A stretch of 64,000 nucleotides of DNA from Desulfatitalea sp. UBA4791 (GTDB lineage Bacteria; Desulfobacterota; Desulfobacteria; Desulfobacterales; Desulfosarcinaceae): the NCBI GenBank assembly GCA_002402905.1, contig DHGT01000037.1, forward strand, positions 44,795 through 108,794, written 5' to 3'. The position numbers were made by a program, and so were the translations under genes. The notes under the pieces are model-generated. The model searched no databases. It was not told the DNA's origin and saw only the letters and a list, made by a program, of their open reading frames with translations. This document shows positions 17,669-28,100 of the stretch, in pieces; within the stretch, counting starts at the first letter, position 1, and every line of letters begins with the position of its first letter.

Positions 17669-18406
17669 TCAGGCGATCCAGCTCCGGCTGATGCGATAGA
17701 GGCTCAGGCCAAACAACACCACACAAAAGGCGCCGAGGATGGTCAGGTCGAGGGAGAAGGGCATGATGTTGGCGCCGTGTATGGACCCATGAAGCACGTC
17801 GACCCCATAGGTCAACGGGAAGACATAGGACAATGGCTGCAAGTAGACCGGCAATTTCTCGATGGGGAAAAAGAGTCCGCACAGAAAAATCATGGGAAAA
17901 CGGAAAAAGTTGGAGAAGGTCTGCGCTTCGAACACTTCGCTTACGGCCACGGCAATAAAAAGCCCCAAAAACGTGGAGGCCACGGAGATTAAGACCACCG
18001 CGGGAACGAAGGCCGCCCACGCCACCTGAGACAGATCGCTCAAAAAGGCGGCCATGATGACCGGCACAAAGGCGTTCACCGTGCCGAAAAGGATGGCGCC
18101 GGCGGTCTTGGCCAGCATCAGCAGCTCCAGGGGAATGGGCGCCAGCAGAAGCCGTTCGAACGAGTGGTTTTTTTTCTCGAAGGTCACCGTTACCGCCAGC
18201 ATGGAAGTGGTGCCGAAAAGGATGGAAACGGCCACCACACCCGGCAACACCGTCGGAATGCTTCCCAGGCCGCTGCCGGACTTGACGAAGAACATGCCTG
18301 TCCAGGCCAGGGGAAAAATCAGGCCCCAACTGATATTGGGCGGTTTCAGGTAATAGGTCCGCAGGTCTTTGAGAAGGATATTCCAGAACGCGATCCAGCG
18401 CTTCAT
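17669..18406 (-). CDS. ABC-2 type transporter permease
   Basis: A 245-residue integral membrane protein with about six hydrophobic segments and the ABC-2 family pattern: a cytoplasmic start, FEKKNHSFERLLLAPI in the first loop, and FLCGLFFPIEKLPVYLQPLSYVFPLTYGVD near the end, the conserved stretch of NodJ/DrrB-like permeases. It would form the channel of an exporter with the ATPase encoded just upstream, whose stop overlaps this ATG. Because that ATPase has lost its Walker A region, this transporter may be non-functional or may use another ATPase. Confidence 0.87.
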   Translation of the reverse strand: MKRWIAFWNILLKDLRTYYLKPPNISWGLIFPLAWTGMFFVKSGSGLGSIPTVLPGVVAVSILFGTTSMLAVTVTFEKKNHSFERLLLAPIPLELLMLAKTAGAILFGTVNAFVPVIMAAFLSDLSQVAWAAFVPAVVLISVASTFLGLFIAVAVSEVFEAQTFSNFFRFPMIFLCGLFFPIEKLPVYLQPLSYVFPLTYGVDVLHGSIHGANIMPFSLDLTILGAFCVVLFGLSLYRISRSWIA

Positions 18407-19128
18407 TTCGGGCCGCCCCCCTTTTCCTTTTCTTTGCGCATGGCATCCGCCGCGATGCCCGTGATCCGAACAAATATGTCTTCCAGCGACATCTGCATCC
18501 TGCGCGCTTCGGTGACTTCGGCCCCATGATCCTCCAAAAACCGAATCAGGGGTCCGACGTGGATCGGGGTGTCGGCCTGCACCCGGATGCGGCCGGGTCC
18601 GGGAAGTGAGAACTCCACGCCCGGAAAGGCCTGGGAAAGTCCGGCATGCAACGCCTGGCTGGTATGGGTGCTGGTGATTTGAACCACATGTTTTCCCTGA
18701 ATCGGCTGAACCAGATGGTCGACCGTATCGATCCAGACGATGCGGCCGGATACGATGAAGGCGATCCGGTCGCAGAGCCGTTCCGCCTCTTCGATGTAAT
18801 GGGTGGTCAGGAAAATCGTCGTGCCGTTGCGGTTCAAGTCGTCGATAAGCTGACGCAAGTGCCTGGCGCTGGCCACGTCGATACCGGTGGTGGGCTCGTC
18901 GAGAAACAGGATGGCGGGCCTGTGGATGATGCCTGCGGCGATGGTGAGTTTGCGCTTCATGCCCTTGGAATAGCCGGCGAATTTGCGATTCGCCGCCTCG
19001 GCGAGGTCGAAGCGGTCCAACAATTCCCTGGCCCGGGATTCTCTTTCGGCTTTTCCCATGCCGTAAAGGGCCGCGCAGAAACAGAGATGGATCGTTCCGG
19101 CATCGGGTCGCGCCAGGCCGGTGAGCAT
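18403..19128 (-). pseudogene. ABC transporter ATP-binding protein, truncated (no Walker A or Q-loop)
   Basis: The 241-residue frame keeps the signature YSKGMKRKL, Walker B ILFLDEPTTGID and the H-loop TTHYIEEAE, plus a C-terminal region typical of drug/polysaccharide exporters. The N terminus starts at MLTGLARPDAGTIHL, a stretch normally just after Walker A, and this is joined directly to CFCAALYGMG, skipping the roughly 40 residues with the Q-loop. In the same frame a TGA lies five codons upstream, and no GxxGxGKT can be found in any frame up to the divergent gene at 19254. A 5' deletion plus an internal deletion is the simplest explanation; a mis-assembly is possible. Confidence 0.75.
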
Positions 19129-19253
19129 GAGGGTGATGCGTCAGCGCCTTTTTGCTTGCCAAATCCCCGCCGTCCTCATAATCTTCTTCACGCATGCGGA
19201 CCGCATCCACCAACCGTTCCGACCGATGACCCCCATTCAAAAAGGAGTCTCCC

Positions 19254-20690
19254 TTGGCCAAGCGTTTGACCCCCGCGGATATGGACAAGTTCTTCAACCC
19301 CCAAAGCATCGCCCTGGTCGGCGTATCCCGCTCCGGCTGGCGTTTTGGCGGGTTGAGCTTCATGCGCAAACTCATCGATGCAGGTTATGCAGGCCGTCTC
19401 TACCCCATCAATGCCAAGGCGGACGACATTCTCGGTGTCAAGGCCTGGCCGGACGTGGCATCGCTGCCCGAGGTCCCCGACCTGGTGATGGTGACCGTGG
19501 CCGCCGCCAACGTTCCCGCGATGATCGAGGCCTGCGCCCGCAAAGGCGCACGGCACATTCATCTGTTGACCGCTGGATTCGACGAACTGGGCACTGCGGC
19601 CGGCCAGGAGATGGCCGCGCGCCTGGTCTCCACCTGCGAGCGACATAACGTGTGGCTGATCGGTCCGAACTGCATGGGACCCTACCGACCGGCCGCGCGC
19701 CTCGCCGCCTGGGGTGCCATACCGGGTGTTGCCGGCCCCCTGGGAATCATCTCCCAGTCGGGCGGCATGACCCAGCGCTTGACCGAATATGCCGCATCGC
19801 TGGGCCTGGGCGTTGAAAAAGCGGTCAGCGTGGGCAACGGCAGTGTGCTCGGTGCGCTCGATTTCCTGGAGGCCTTCGGCGATGATCCGCTGATCAAGGT
19901 GATCGGTATGTATCTGGAGGGGATCGATGACGGAAGCCGGCTGTTGGAACTGGCCCGGGGGATCGGCCGAAGCAAACCCATCGTCGTGATCAAGGGCGGA
20001 CAGAGCGATGCGGGCTCCCGCACGGTGGCCTCCCACACCGGCGCCATGGCCGGCCGCGCTGCCATCTGGGAGGCGGTGTTCCGACAAGCCAACATGATCC
20101 CGGTGCAAACGCTGGACGGCTGGCTGGATGCCTTGATGGCGTTTGCCTTCGTTGATCCCCCGCGCGCCAACGGGGTCTTCATCATCGGCGGCGGCGGGGG
20201 TACCAGCGTGTTGTACGGCGACACCTTCGTGCGCGAGGGATTGCGTGTACCGCCGCTGGGTGCCCCGACCATGGCGCGCCTGCGCGAGATCGTTCCCGAA
20301 GCTGGCTCCATCGCCGGCAACCCGCTGGATATGTGGCAGGTATTCACCGATACCGCCTGCCTGGGCCATCTGATCGACATGGCTGAGGAGGAAGCCGCGG
20401 TGGACCTGATGGTGGTGGACCGGCTCATTGCCCGAAATGCGTTTCACATGCCCGAAACCCCAGACTTGACCGCCGAGACCATCGACATGCTCGACACGCG
20501 ATCGGGCCGCAAACCCATCGTGTTCGTGGTGGATTCGGAAGGTGGCGACAGCCGGCTGGCCGCCGACGGAGCCGCCATCAGGGCCGCCTTCGGCAGGGCC
20601 GGCTATGCGGTCTTTCCCTCGATCGGTCGCGCGGCCCGGGCGCTTTCCCGCCTGTATCGCTATTATGACCGACGAGAAAAGAGAGTTTAA
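19254..20690 (+). CDS. Acyl-CoA synthetase (NDP-forming) alpha-type subunit
   Basis: The 478-residue protein has the order of NDP-forming acyl-CoA synthetase alpha subunits: a CoA-binding Rossmann domain (FFNPQSIALVGVSR), two succinyl-CoA-ligase-like flavodoxin domains (GIISQSGGM and the phospho-His region SHTGAMAG near residue 263) and a third domain with IIGGGGGTSV. The ATP-grasp beta part is absent, so a partner is needed. Start is TTG at 19254, with AAAGGAG 6 nt upstream. It lies next to the broken end of the ABC ATPase gene on the opposite strand, which marks a likely rearrangement point. Confidence 0.86.
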   Translation: MAKRLTPADMDKFFNPQSIALVGVSRSGWRFGGLSFMRKLIDAGYAGRLYPINAKADDILGVKAWPDVASLPEVPDLVMVTVAAANVPAMIEACARKGARHIHLLTAGFDELGTAAGQEMAARLVSTCERHNVWLIGPNCMGPYRPAARLAAWGAIPGVAGPLGIISQSGGMTQRLTEYAASLGLGVEKAVSVGNGSVLGALDFLEAFGDDPLIKVIGMYLEGIDDGSRLLELARGIGRSKPIVVIKGGQSDAGSRTVASHTGAMAGRAAIWEAVFRQANMIPVQTLDGWLDALMAFAFVDPPRANGVFIIGGGGGTSVLYGDTFVREGLRVPPLGAPTMARLREIVPEAGSIAGNPLDMWQVFTDTACLGHLIDMAEEEAAVDLMVVDRLIARNAFHMPETPDLTAETIDMLDTRSGRKPIVFVVDSEGGDSRLAADGAAIRAAFGRAGYAVFPSIGRAARALSRLYRYYDRREKRV

Positions 20691-20711
20691 AAAACGGAAG
20701 GAGATATCGCC

Positions 20712-21413
20712 ATGGCGGATGCGCTGGCGTTACTGGCCCTGCTGATCGGCCTGGAACTGGTTCTTGGGGTGGACAACGTGCTGGTCATCGCCATCTTCGT
20801 CGGCCGGCTGCCGGCGGAAAAGCGCCAGAAGGCGCGCGTACTGGGGCTGGCCCTGGCCCTGGTGGCGCGGATCGCCATGCTCTCCCTGGTCGTCTTTCTG
20901 GTGGCCATGACCCGACCGGTGATCTGGACCCTGTCGGTTCGCGATCTGATTCTGATCGGCGGCGGTTTTTTCCTCCTCTACAAAGCGGTGCGCGAAATCC
21001 ACCACACCCTGTCGCTCGTGGATGAACGGACGCCCCAGGATGCACCCAAAAGCGGCGCCTTCGGGTCGGTGATCGGCCAAATCGTGATGCTCGACATCGT
21101 CTTTTCCATCGACTCGGTAATCACCGCCGTGGGGTTGACGTCCGAACTGTGGATCATCGTCCTGGCCGTGGTGCTCTCGTTCGTGGGCATCCTGTTCTTC
21201 GCCCGGCCGATCGGCGAGTTCATCCTGAACCATCCGGCACTGAAAATCCTGGCGCTATCCTTTCTCATCACCATCGGCGTAACGCTCTTTATGGAGGGCA
21301 TGCACAAACATGTGCCCAAGGCCTATATCTATCTACCCATGGGGTTCGCTCTCTTCGTGGAGATGCTGCAGATGCGCTACGAACACAACCGTCGCAAACT
21401 GCAAAAGGGATAA
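20712..21413 (+). CDS. TerC family integral membrane protein
   Basis: The 233-residue protein has about seven hydrophobic segments and the TerC hallmarks: LELVLGVDNVLVIAIF in the first helix with its Asp, and LDIVFSIDSVITAVG in the fourth. TerC/Alx-type proteins are implicated in tellurite resistance and Mn2+ export or metallation of exported enzymes. GGAGATATCGCC precedes the ATG. It follows the acyl-CoA synthetase gene by 21 nt on the same strand, although a functional link is not evident. Confidence 0.9.
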   Translation: MADALALLALLIGLELVLGVDNVLVIAIFVGRLPAEKRQKARVLGLALALVARIAMLSLVVFLVAMTRPVIWTLSVRDLILIGGGFFLLYKAVREIHHTLSLVDERTPQDAPKSGAFGSVIGQIVMLDIVFSIDSVITAVGLTSELWIIVLAVVLSFVGILFFARPIGEFILNHPALKILALSFLITIGVTLFMEGMHKHVPKAYIYLPMGFALFVEMLQMRYEHNRRKLQKG

Positions 21414-21416
21414 GCC

Positions 21417-23114
21417 CTATTTTTTATTCTGCTCTTCCTCGACCAGCACCCGACGAAGGACCTTGCCCACGCCGCTCATGGGCAGTTCATCACGGAAATC
21501 CACGGCCTGGGGCACCTTGTAGGAGGAGATGCGCGGCTTGGCCCAGGCAATGATCTCGTCGGCCGATATCTGTCCCTTGAATTGCGGCTTGGGCACCACG
21601 AAGGCCTTGATCACCTCTCCCTTTTTAGGGTCGGGCGCTCCGATGACGGCCACCTTATCCACGGCCTCATGGGTCAGCAGGAACGTCTCCACCTCTTCAG
21701 GAAAGACGCTGAATCCCGACACCTTGATCATCTCTTTTTTTCGTCCCAGGAAGTAAAGAAAGCCATCGTCGTCGAACTTGCCCATGTCGCCGGTGTAGAC
21801 CCATCCGTCGACGAGCGCCTCCCGGGTTTCTTCCGGCTTGTTCCAGTATCCTTTGAGAACGGCAGGGTTCTTGATCACAATCTCTCCCATCTCACCTACG
21901 GGCACCTCTTTGGCGCGATCTTCCCAGGAGACGATCTTGATCTGCTGCCCGGGTATGGGAATTCCCTGGCAACCGGCTGCAAATTTGGGCTTGTCGATGG
22001 GCATGAAGGTGTCGAAGGTGTGGGTTTCGGTCAAACCGTAAGCCGCCTCGGCCAACAGACAGCCGCCGGTATCGTCGGCCCACCGTTTGGCAATCGCTTC
22101 GGTCAACTGAATGCCGAAACTGGTGGTGAGGCAGAGCCGCAGCGAGGACAAGTCGTATTGGGGTCGATCGGGATGCCCCATGATGGCCATGTTCATGGGC
22201 ACTGCCGCCTGGAAGAATTGCACCTTGTACCGTTCGATGGCCTGCATGGCGGCGACAGGATCGAACATCAACATCAGGACCTGGGTATCGCCCATGGCGA
22301 TCATGGTATCCACGGCGCCCAGCATGCCGGCGATATGGAAGGTGGGCAGAATCGCCAGGCTGATCATGAACTCACCGGGAAGATTCAGATACTGCCGGTT
22401 GCCCTCCTTGACGCTCATCAGGGCGGCCACCTTGAAGAGCTTGCCGCCATGGGTCAGGATGGCGCCCTTGGGCAGCCCGGTGGTGCCGCCGGTAAACTGG
22501 AACTGGACCGGATCGTCGAGTTCCACCGTCACCTTGACCGGCTCGGATGGATAGCGGGTGAAGATCTCCATGAACTCGGTGGCATCGGGAATCGTGGCCT
22601 TCGGTGCCGCCATCATGGGGGCCAGGTTCATGGTCGGTTGCGGGGGGAGAAAATCGTGCAGGCTGGTGACGAGAATGGTTTTCAGATCGCTCTCCCGCGT
22701 CGCGGCTGTAACCACCGGGTAGAGCAGGTCGAGGCTGATGATGGCCTTGGCCCCGGTATCGCGCAGCTGGTAGGCCAGTTCCCACTCTTTGAACAACGGG
22801 CTGCATGGCACGATGACGCCGCCCATCTTACAGATACCGTAATGGGCGATGTGATATTGGGGGCAGCTGGGCAAAAACAGGGCGATGCGATCGCCTTTCT
22901 GAAAACCGGCATCCATGAGATAGTGGGCGAATTGTTCGGACATGCGGTCCAGCTCGCCGTAGGTCACCTCCTTGCCGTAGAAGACGATGGCGGTACGGTC
23001 GGGAAATTCCCGGGCATTGTCCCGCAGATATTCGAATACCGGTTTGCGACCGCGCGGATAGGTGATTTCCTTGGGTATAAATGACGGCCATTGCTCGATC
23101 CAGATGGGTTCCAT
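21417..23114 (-). CDS. Long-chain fatty-acid-CoA ligase (AMP-binding)
   Basis: This 565-residue adenylate-forming enzyme has the P-loop-like FTGGTTGLPKG near residue 195, the A5 YGLTETHTFDTFM, the YTGDMGKFDDDG A7 motif, GRKKEMIKVSGF (A8) and the A10 lysine in PMSGVGKVLRR at the C terminus. It activates carboxylic acids, probably medium- to long-chain or aromatic, to their CoA thioesters. Of the possible starts, the ATG at 23114 follows AAAAGGAGAC. The downstream minus-strand neighbourhood ends convergently with terC; an alpha/beta hydrolase gene lies 89 nt upstream. Confidence 0.9.
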   Translation of the reverse strand: MEPIWIEQWPSFIPKEITYPRGRKPVFEYLRDNAREFPDRTAIVFYGKEVTYGELDRMSEQFAHYLMDAGFQKGDRIALFLPSCPQYHIAHYGICKMGGVIVPCSPLFKEWELAYQLRDTGAKAIISLDLLYPVVTAATRESDLKTILVTSLHDFLPPQPTMNLAPMMAAPKATIPDATEFMEIFTRYPSEPVKVTVELDDPVQFQFTGGTTGLPKGAILTHGGKLFKVAALMSVKEGNRQYLNLPGEFMISLAILPTFHIAGMLGAVDTMIAMGDTQVLMLMFDPVAAMQAIERYKVQFFQAAVPMNMAIMGHPDRPQYDLSSLRLCLTTSFGIQLTEAIAKRWADDTGGCLLAEAAYGLTETHTFDTFMPIDKPKFAAGCQGIPIPGQQIKIVSWEDRAKEVPVGEMGEIVIKNPAVLKGYWNKPEETREALVDGWVYTGDMGKFDDDGFLYFLGRKKEMIKVSGFSVFPEEVETFLLTHEAVDKVAVIGAPDPKKGEVIKAFVVPKPQFKGQISADEIIAWAKPRISSYKVPQAVDFRDELPMSGVGKVLRRVLVEEEQNKK

Positions 23115-23203
23115 GCGGTTCTGTCTCCTTTTATGTGCGAGATGGTCCCGGTTTCGATTCTGTTTGACCATCGAAACCGTGAGCGGTGTGGTTCGATTGC
23201 AGA

Positions 23204-23995
23204 TTATGCCAACGCACCGAGAAAGCCAAGAAGCGTCCGGTTAAACACCTCGGCCTGCTCGATATTGAGCATGTGGGCCGCATCGGCGAGGATGGTGAGT
23301 TGTGAGCCGGCGATACGCTCGTGGATGAACCGGGCCGCAGCCACCGGTGTGCCCTGGTCGTGTTCGCCGACCGTGATCAGGGTGGGGACGCGGATCGACC
23401 GGAGGTCGTCGCGCAGGTCCATGTCGCGAATTGCGGCACAACAGGCGCAAAACCCATCCGGTGACGTGGATACAATGGCATCACGAATCCCTTGCACCTC
23501 CTGGGCCAGGCGCGCCTGACCGGACGAGGTGAACCAGCGCTCGATGGTGGCGTCGGCCACTGCGGCCAAGCCCTGGGCGGCGACCACCTGAATCCGCTCC
23601 TGCCAGAGATCGGGCGGCGGCATGTGGGCCGAGGTGGAGCTGAGGGTCAAGGAGTTCAGCCTGTGGCCAGGGGCGGCCCCCAGGCGTTGACCGACCATGC
23701 CGCCCATGGAGAGTCCCACAAAATGGACCCTGTCCAGCTTCAATCCGTCCATCAGGCCCACGGCATCTGCGGTCAACCGATCGATGGTATACGGGCCGGG
23801 CGTCACGGCCGACCGGCCGTGGCCGCGATGGTCGTAGCGCAACACGCGGTACCCGGAAGCGACCAGGGGGGTGACCTGTGTATCCCACATACCCAGGTCA
23901 GAAGCCAGGGAATGGGCCATCATCACCACCGGTCCCGAGCCGGGGCCATCCCATTGATAGTGGATGGCGGCATCGTCGATGGTCATCAGCGGCAT
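23204..23995 (-). CDS. Alpha/beta hydrolase (3-oxoadipate enol-lactonase-like)
   Basis: The 263-residue alpha/beta hydrolase has the nucleophile elbow GLSMGG (Ser96), the acid in GEHDQGTP and the His in ADAAHMLNIE, and the oxyanion strand around MMAHSLASDLGMW. The overall pattern resembles PcaD, the 3-oxoadipate enol-lactonase, but the family is broad and no other protocatechuate genes are nearby. It probably shares a transcript with the downstream CoA ligase, which hints at degradation or activation of an organic acid. Confidence 0.86.
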   Translation of the reverse strand: MPLMTIDDAAIHYQWDGPGSGPVVMMAHSLASDLGMWDTQVTPLVASGYRVLRYDHRGHGRSAVTPGPYTIDRLTADAVGLMDGLKLDRVHFVGLSMGGMVGQRLGAAPGHRLNSLTLSSTSAHMPPPDLWQERIQVVAAQGLAAVADATIERWFTSSGQARLAQEVQGIRDAIVSTSPDGFCACCAAIRDMDLRDDLRSIRVPTLITVGEHDQGTPVAAARFIHERIAGSQLTILADAAHMLNIEQAEVFNRTLLGFLGALA

Positions 23996-24106
23996 CGTCT
24001 GCTCCTGTGTTTTCAGAATTTATCGCAAGAACATAAAACCGAAACGGGCCTGCAAGATTGGGCCCGGACGGATTGATTCGAGGTTTGAATGCGCGTGTCG
24101 GTGCGG

Positions 24107-25009
24107 CTATACCGGCACGGGGCCATGACCGATGTGGTTAAGGAGCCGCAAGGCGGCCTGTCGGACAACGGGAGAGGCATCCTGAACCAGGGGGAGTACA
24201 CATAGATCCATATTTTTTCGTCTCAGTTGTCCTCTGTCGGCGCCGGCCAGGTAAACCAGGGCCTGCTCTCGGATTCTCCGATCCGGATCTTCCAGGCACT
24301 GCAGATACAGGTGCAGCGGTTTTTGGGTGCCACACACCGAGTCCAATACCACCAGGGCATCGTAACGCAGATCGGCATCGCCCTGTCCCAGGTAGTGGGC
24401 ACAGATGTCGACCACCTCTTTGTGGTGCGATTTAAAACAACTCAGGTGATACAAGATGCAGCGTTGCTGCTCCTTGGTGCTTCGCCACATGGCGTTGGCC
24501 AGAACGTCGAAAAGGCGCTCATCGCCGATATTGGCCAAGGCGCCGACAGCGGCCTGCTGCACCTCAGGATCCACGTCGCAGAGGGCGTCGACCAGGGGCC
24601 CCACGGCCCGCTGGTTGCCCTCCCACCCCAGGGCAAAAGCGGCGGCGGCGCGCACGGCCGCATGATGATAGCCCAGATCGGCGATGAGGTTGTCCACCAG
24701 GGCGCCATGGTCCTTGGTCATGGCGCCTACCAGGCTCAATTGGGAGGCGGCGGCGTGCCGAATCGTATCGTTCTGGTTCAAATCGGTCATCAGTCGATAG
24801 AGCGGCCAGACGGCCCGGGCGGCGCCCATGGAACCCAACAGCAAAACAATTTTCAGTTTGGTCTCATCATCGGCGACATCCAGCGCCTTGATCAGCAGGT
24901 CCATGGCCTGATCACCGTCTTGAATCAGCTTGTCCATGGCGTGCAGATAGCCCTTCACCTTGGCAAGCAGGCGTTCATGTCCATTGAATTGGATGACGGT
25001 GTGACTCAT
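24107..25009 (-). CDS. HEAT repeat domain-containing protein
   Basis: The 300-residue protein is built from repeated antiparallel helix pairs, with units such as AVRAAAAFALG, EVQQAAVGALANIGD and VVRQAALRLLNHIG spaced about 30-35 residues apart. These are HEAT/PBS-lyase-type repeats used as protein-binding scaffolds. No catalytic motif is visible. It lies downstream of the alpha/beta hydrolase on the reading strand's other side and 130 nt beyond the EndoQ-UvrD gene; a partner cannot be inferred. Confidence 0.82.
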   Translation of the reverse strand: MSHTVIQFNGHERLLAKVKGYLHAMDKLIQDGDQAMDLLIKALDVADDETKLKIVLLLGSMGAARAVWPLYRLMTDLNQNDTIRHAAASQLSLVGAMTKDHGALVDNLIADLGYHHAAVRAAAAFALGWEGNQRAVGPLVDALCDVDPEVQQAAVGALANIGDERLFDVLANAMWRSTKEQQRCILYHLSCFKSHHKEVVDICAHYLGQGDADLRYDALVVLDSVCGTQKPLHLYLQCLEDPDRRIREQALVYLAGADRGQLRRKNMDLCVLPLVQDASPVVRQAALRLLNHIGHGPVPV

Positions 25010-25139
25010 CTTTTTTCGAATCCATCATGGGTCGGTGCGGAAAAAACGGACCGATATTGCCACGCAGGTCCTGGGTTGTCCAGTACAAATTCATCGGTTC
25101 TTGCCTGATGTTCGGACTTGATCAAAACAGAGAGAGCTG

Positions 25140-28100
25140 TTATGGAGATGCCTTTTTGACCGGCTGAGAAAGGCGCTCCAGGAGCTTCGGGTCGATGGGC
25201 TCCCAAAAGGAAGAGGGTCGCCGCACTTCGGTCTTTCCGTAGAGCGTGCGCTTGCGTGCCCACGATAGATAGAGGCGTTCCTTGGCACGGGTCATGGCCA
25301 CGAACAGGAGGCGGCGCTCCTCTTCCACATCGCACACCGCCTGGCCGGGTGGGATGTAGGGCACAAGCCCCTCTTCGCAGCCGGCGATGAATACCACCGC
25401 GAACTCCAATCCCTTGGCGGCGTGCATGGTCATCAGCGCCACGCGCTCGGCTTCGGGCCGATACAGATCGGTGTCGCTCCGCATCACCTGACCATCCAAA
25501 AAGGCTTGCAGATCGCGATCGTAATGGGCGGCGAATGAAAGAAGGTCCAGGCGCTCCTGTGGATCGATCTGATGGGCCAGCGTCGTGTGGGCCAGAACCC
25601 GTTCGATCATGTCGGCAACACTCAGGGTTGAACTCTCATGTCTCAAGGATTGTACCCGGCGAATCAGATCGACCAACCGTTGTTGCCGGGCGGTAGTCAG
25701 ACCCTGGATGGGTAACCGTATGGCGCTGTTCAGCGCGCGTTCCAGGGGCAACCCAAGGGTATAAGCCCACGCCTTGAAGATGTTCAAGGTATCGCGGCCG
25801 ACCCCGGGGGCGACGATATCGTTCAATTGGCACAGGTCCGCATAGCTGCCGCGCGAGGATATGACGCGCAGGAGCGCCATTATCTTTACCATAACGCGTT
25901 GTTGGGTCAGCGCCTCCTTGCTGGCGAACTGGCAGGGAATACCGGCCTTCCACAGCACCTCATCGATGAGCCGACCCTGGTCGTTGGTGCGGAAAAGGAC
26001 GGCAAAATCGGAAAAGCTGCGATCCTCTTTTTTATCCTGTACCTTGCCGAAATCGATGGCGTGAAATCCGGTGCCGCCCACCATCTGCTCGATGCATCGG
26101 CCGATGGCCACGGCCTCGGCGCGCGCTGATGCGGATTCAAGAATGGTGAGTGTCATCTTTCCCTGAAGCAGGGAATATGTCGTCTCCCGTTCGCCATCGG
26201 CGGATCGGCCGTCGCTTTTCAACGATTGATAGGCGGCCCTGAGAATCGCATCGGTGGATCGATAGTTCTGAACCAGGCGGATGCGCTGTGCGCCTGGATA
26301 GTCCTCGGCGACGCGTGAAAAATAGCGGACGTCGGAGCCCCTGAAGCCATAGATGGCCTGGTCTGGATCGCCGATGACGCAGAGATGGGCTCCCGGCGGC
26401 GCCAAAAGCCTGATCAGCCGGTACTGGCCGTGATTGACGTCCTGGAATTCATCCACGAATATGTGGGTAAACCGCTCCTGCAGTTGCCGGCACCACGCCG
26501 CATCGGTTTCCAGCGCATCGACCACCTCCAGGATCAAATCCTCAAAATCGAGCAATTGCTGCAACGCCAGCAACCGCTGATACGCGCGGTAGATATCCGG
26601 TAACGGATCCGCGTCCTCTCCGCACGGCAACAGCGGCGTCAAGTCCCCATCGGGTCTCACGAGCTGCTGTTTGGCGCTCACCACAAAATCGATCGCCCTG
26701 GCCAGGGTGACCTGGCAGGCCGGATTGACCTCTTTTACCTGCGTCATGGCATCGGCCAGGATCGCTTCCCGCACGGTGTCATCGGCCAGCCCGTAATCGG
26801 AAAATTGGTCGCGCGCCTGCAAAAGGTGGCGGCAGAAGCCATGGAAGGTGGCGATGAACGGCCGCTGCGAACCGGGACCGAGCATGGCGTTCAGGCGCTG
26901 GGCCATCTCCCGTGCGGCCTTGTTGGTGAAGGTCACCGCCAGGATCGCCTCGGCCGGGACTTGCCGCTCACGAATCAGGGCGGCCATCCGGCAGGTGATG
27001 GTGCGTGTCTTGCCGGTTCCGGGGCCCGCGGCAACGATCAATGCACCCCCCGGGTGGTCGACAACCCGCTGTTGGGCGCTGTTTAAAAGAACGTTTTCCG
27101 CCAAAGACGCCGTCGGCCCGCTGATGATGCCGTCTCGAGGCGGTGGCTCCCCGTCAGCACAGGTTGCTGCCAGTCGGTTTTCTTTGCTAACCTTCGCCTG
27201 GCGGCATTCACTATCCGCTATGGCGAACAGCGATGTCTGACCACACAGCTCGCGCCGCTCGTCAGGATCGAAAAGGCGTACCTGTCCGAATTCCCCGTCG
27301 TATCCCGGATCGAAAATGACCCGGCCCCCGCGCATGCGCGCGACGGCCTCCCCGAACAAGGCGATGCCATTTTGATTCAGCTCTTCGATCGGCACGTTTC
27401 GCAGGATATCGAATTCGCTGCCGTGGCGCCGAATCAGGCGCTGGTAGGCCTGTTTCACCCGTTTGGTGGTCACTGAGGTCTGAAAGGTTTCGGCCAGCAT
27501 CTCCTCCAAAGGAATCAGGCTTTCATAGGGTCTGGCCTTGGGGGGGCGATGGTCTGATGCCCGATCGGACAACTGCTCCACGCGATAGAGGACACCCAGG
27601 ACCAGGGGTTTGCCACACACCGGGCAGGTGCCGTTCAGTGTGCGCGTCTGTTCGGGCAGGCACCGGAAGTTGCATTTGCGATGGCCGTCCACGTGGTATT
27701 TACCCTCTTCCGGATAAAACTCCAGGGTTCCCAGAAATTGGTCGGGCGCCGCGGTCTCGAGAGCGTTTCGAATGGGTGTAAAACCCAGCTCGACATCCAA
27801 CAGGTTGGCCTCGCGACCCAGTTTACCCGGAGAATGCGCATCCGAGTTGGATATCAGGGTAAAACGATCCAGGTCGGAAACACGCCAATTCATGGCCGGG
27901 TCCGAAGAGAGGCCGGTTTCCACGGCGAAGATGTGATCGCTCAAATCTTCAAAGCACGCCTCGACGCTGTCAAAGCCCGATTTAGATCCGAGCACGGAAA
28001 ACCAGGGGGTCCAGATATGGGCCGGCACCAGATAGGCGTCGTCGGATGTTTCCAATACGATGTCGAGTAATTTGCGGGCATCGAGACCGAGAATCGGGCG

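Noticed and set aside
17669..19375. A 568-codon minus frame spanning the permease and the ATPase region
   Set aside because: Only its last 245 codons are the permease; the upstream part is out of frame with the ATPase motifs and is a shadow.
21582..23084. A 500-codon plus-strand open frame opposite the CoA ligase
   Set aside because: The minus-strand frame carries all AMP-binding motifs; the plus frame has none and a low-complexity composition.
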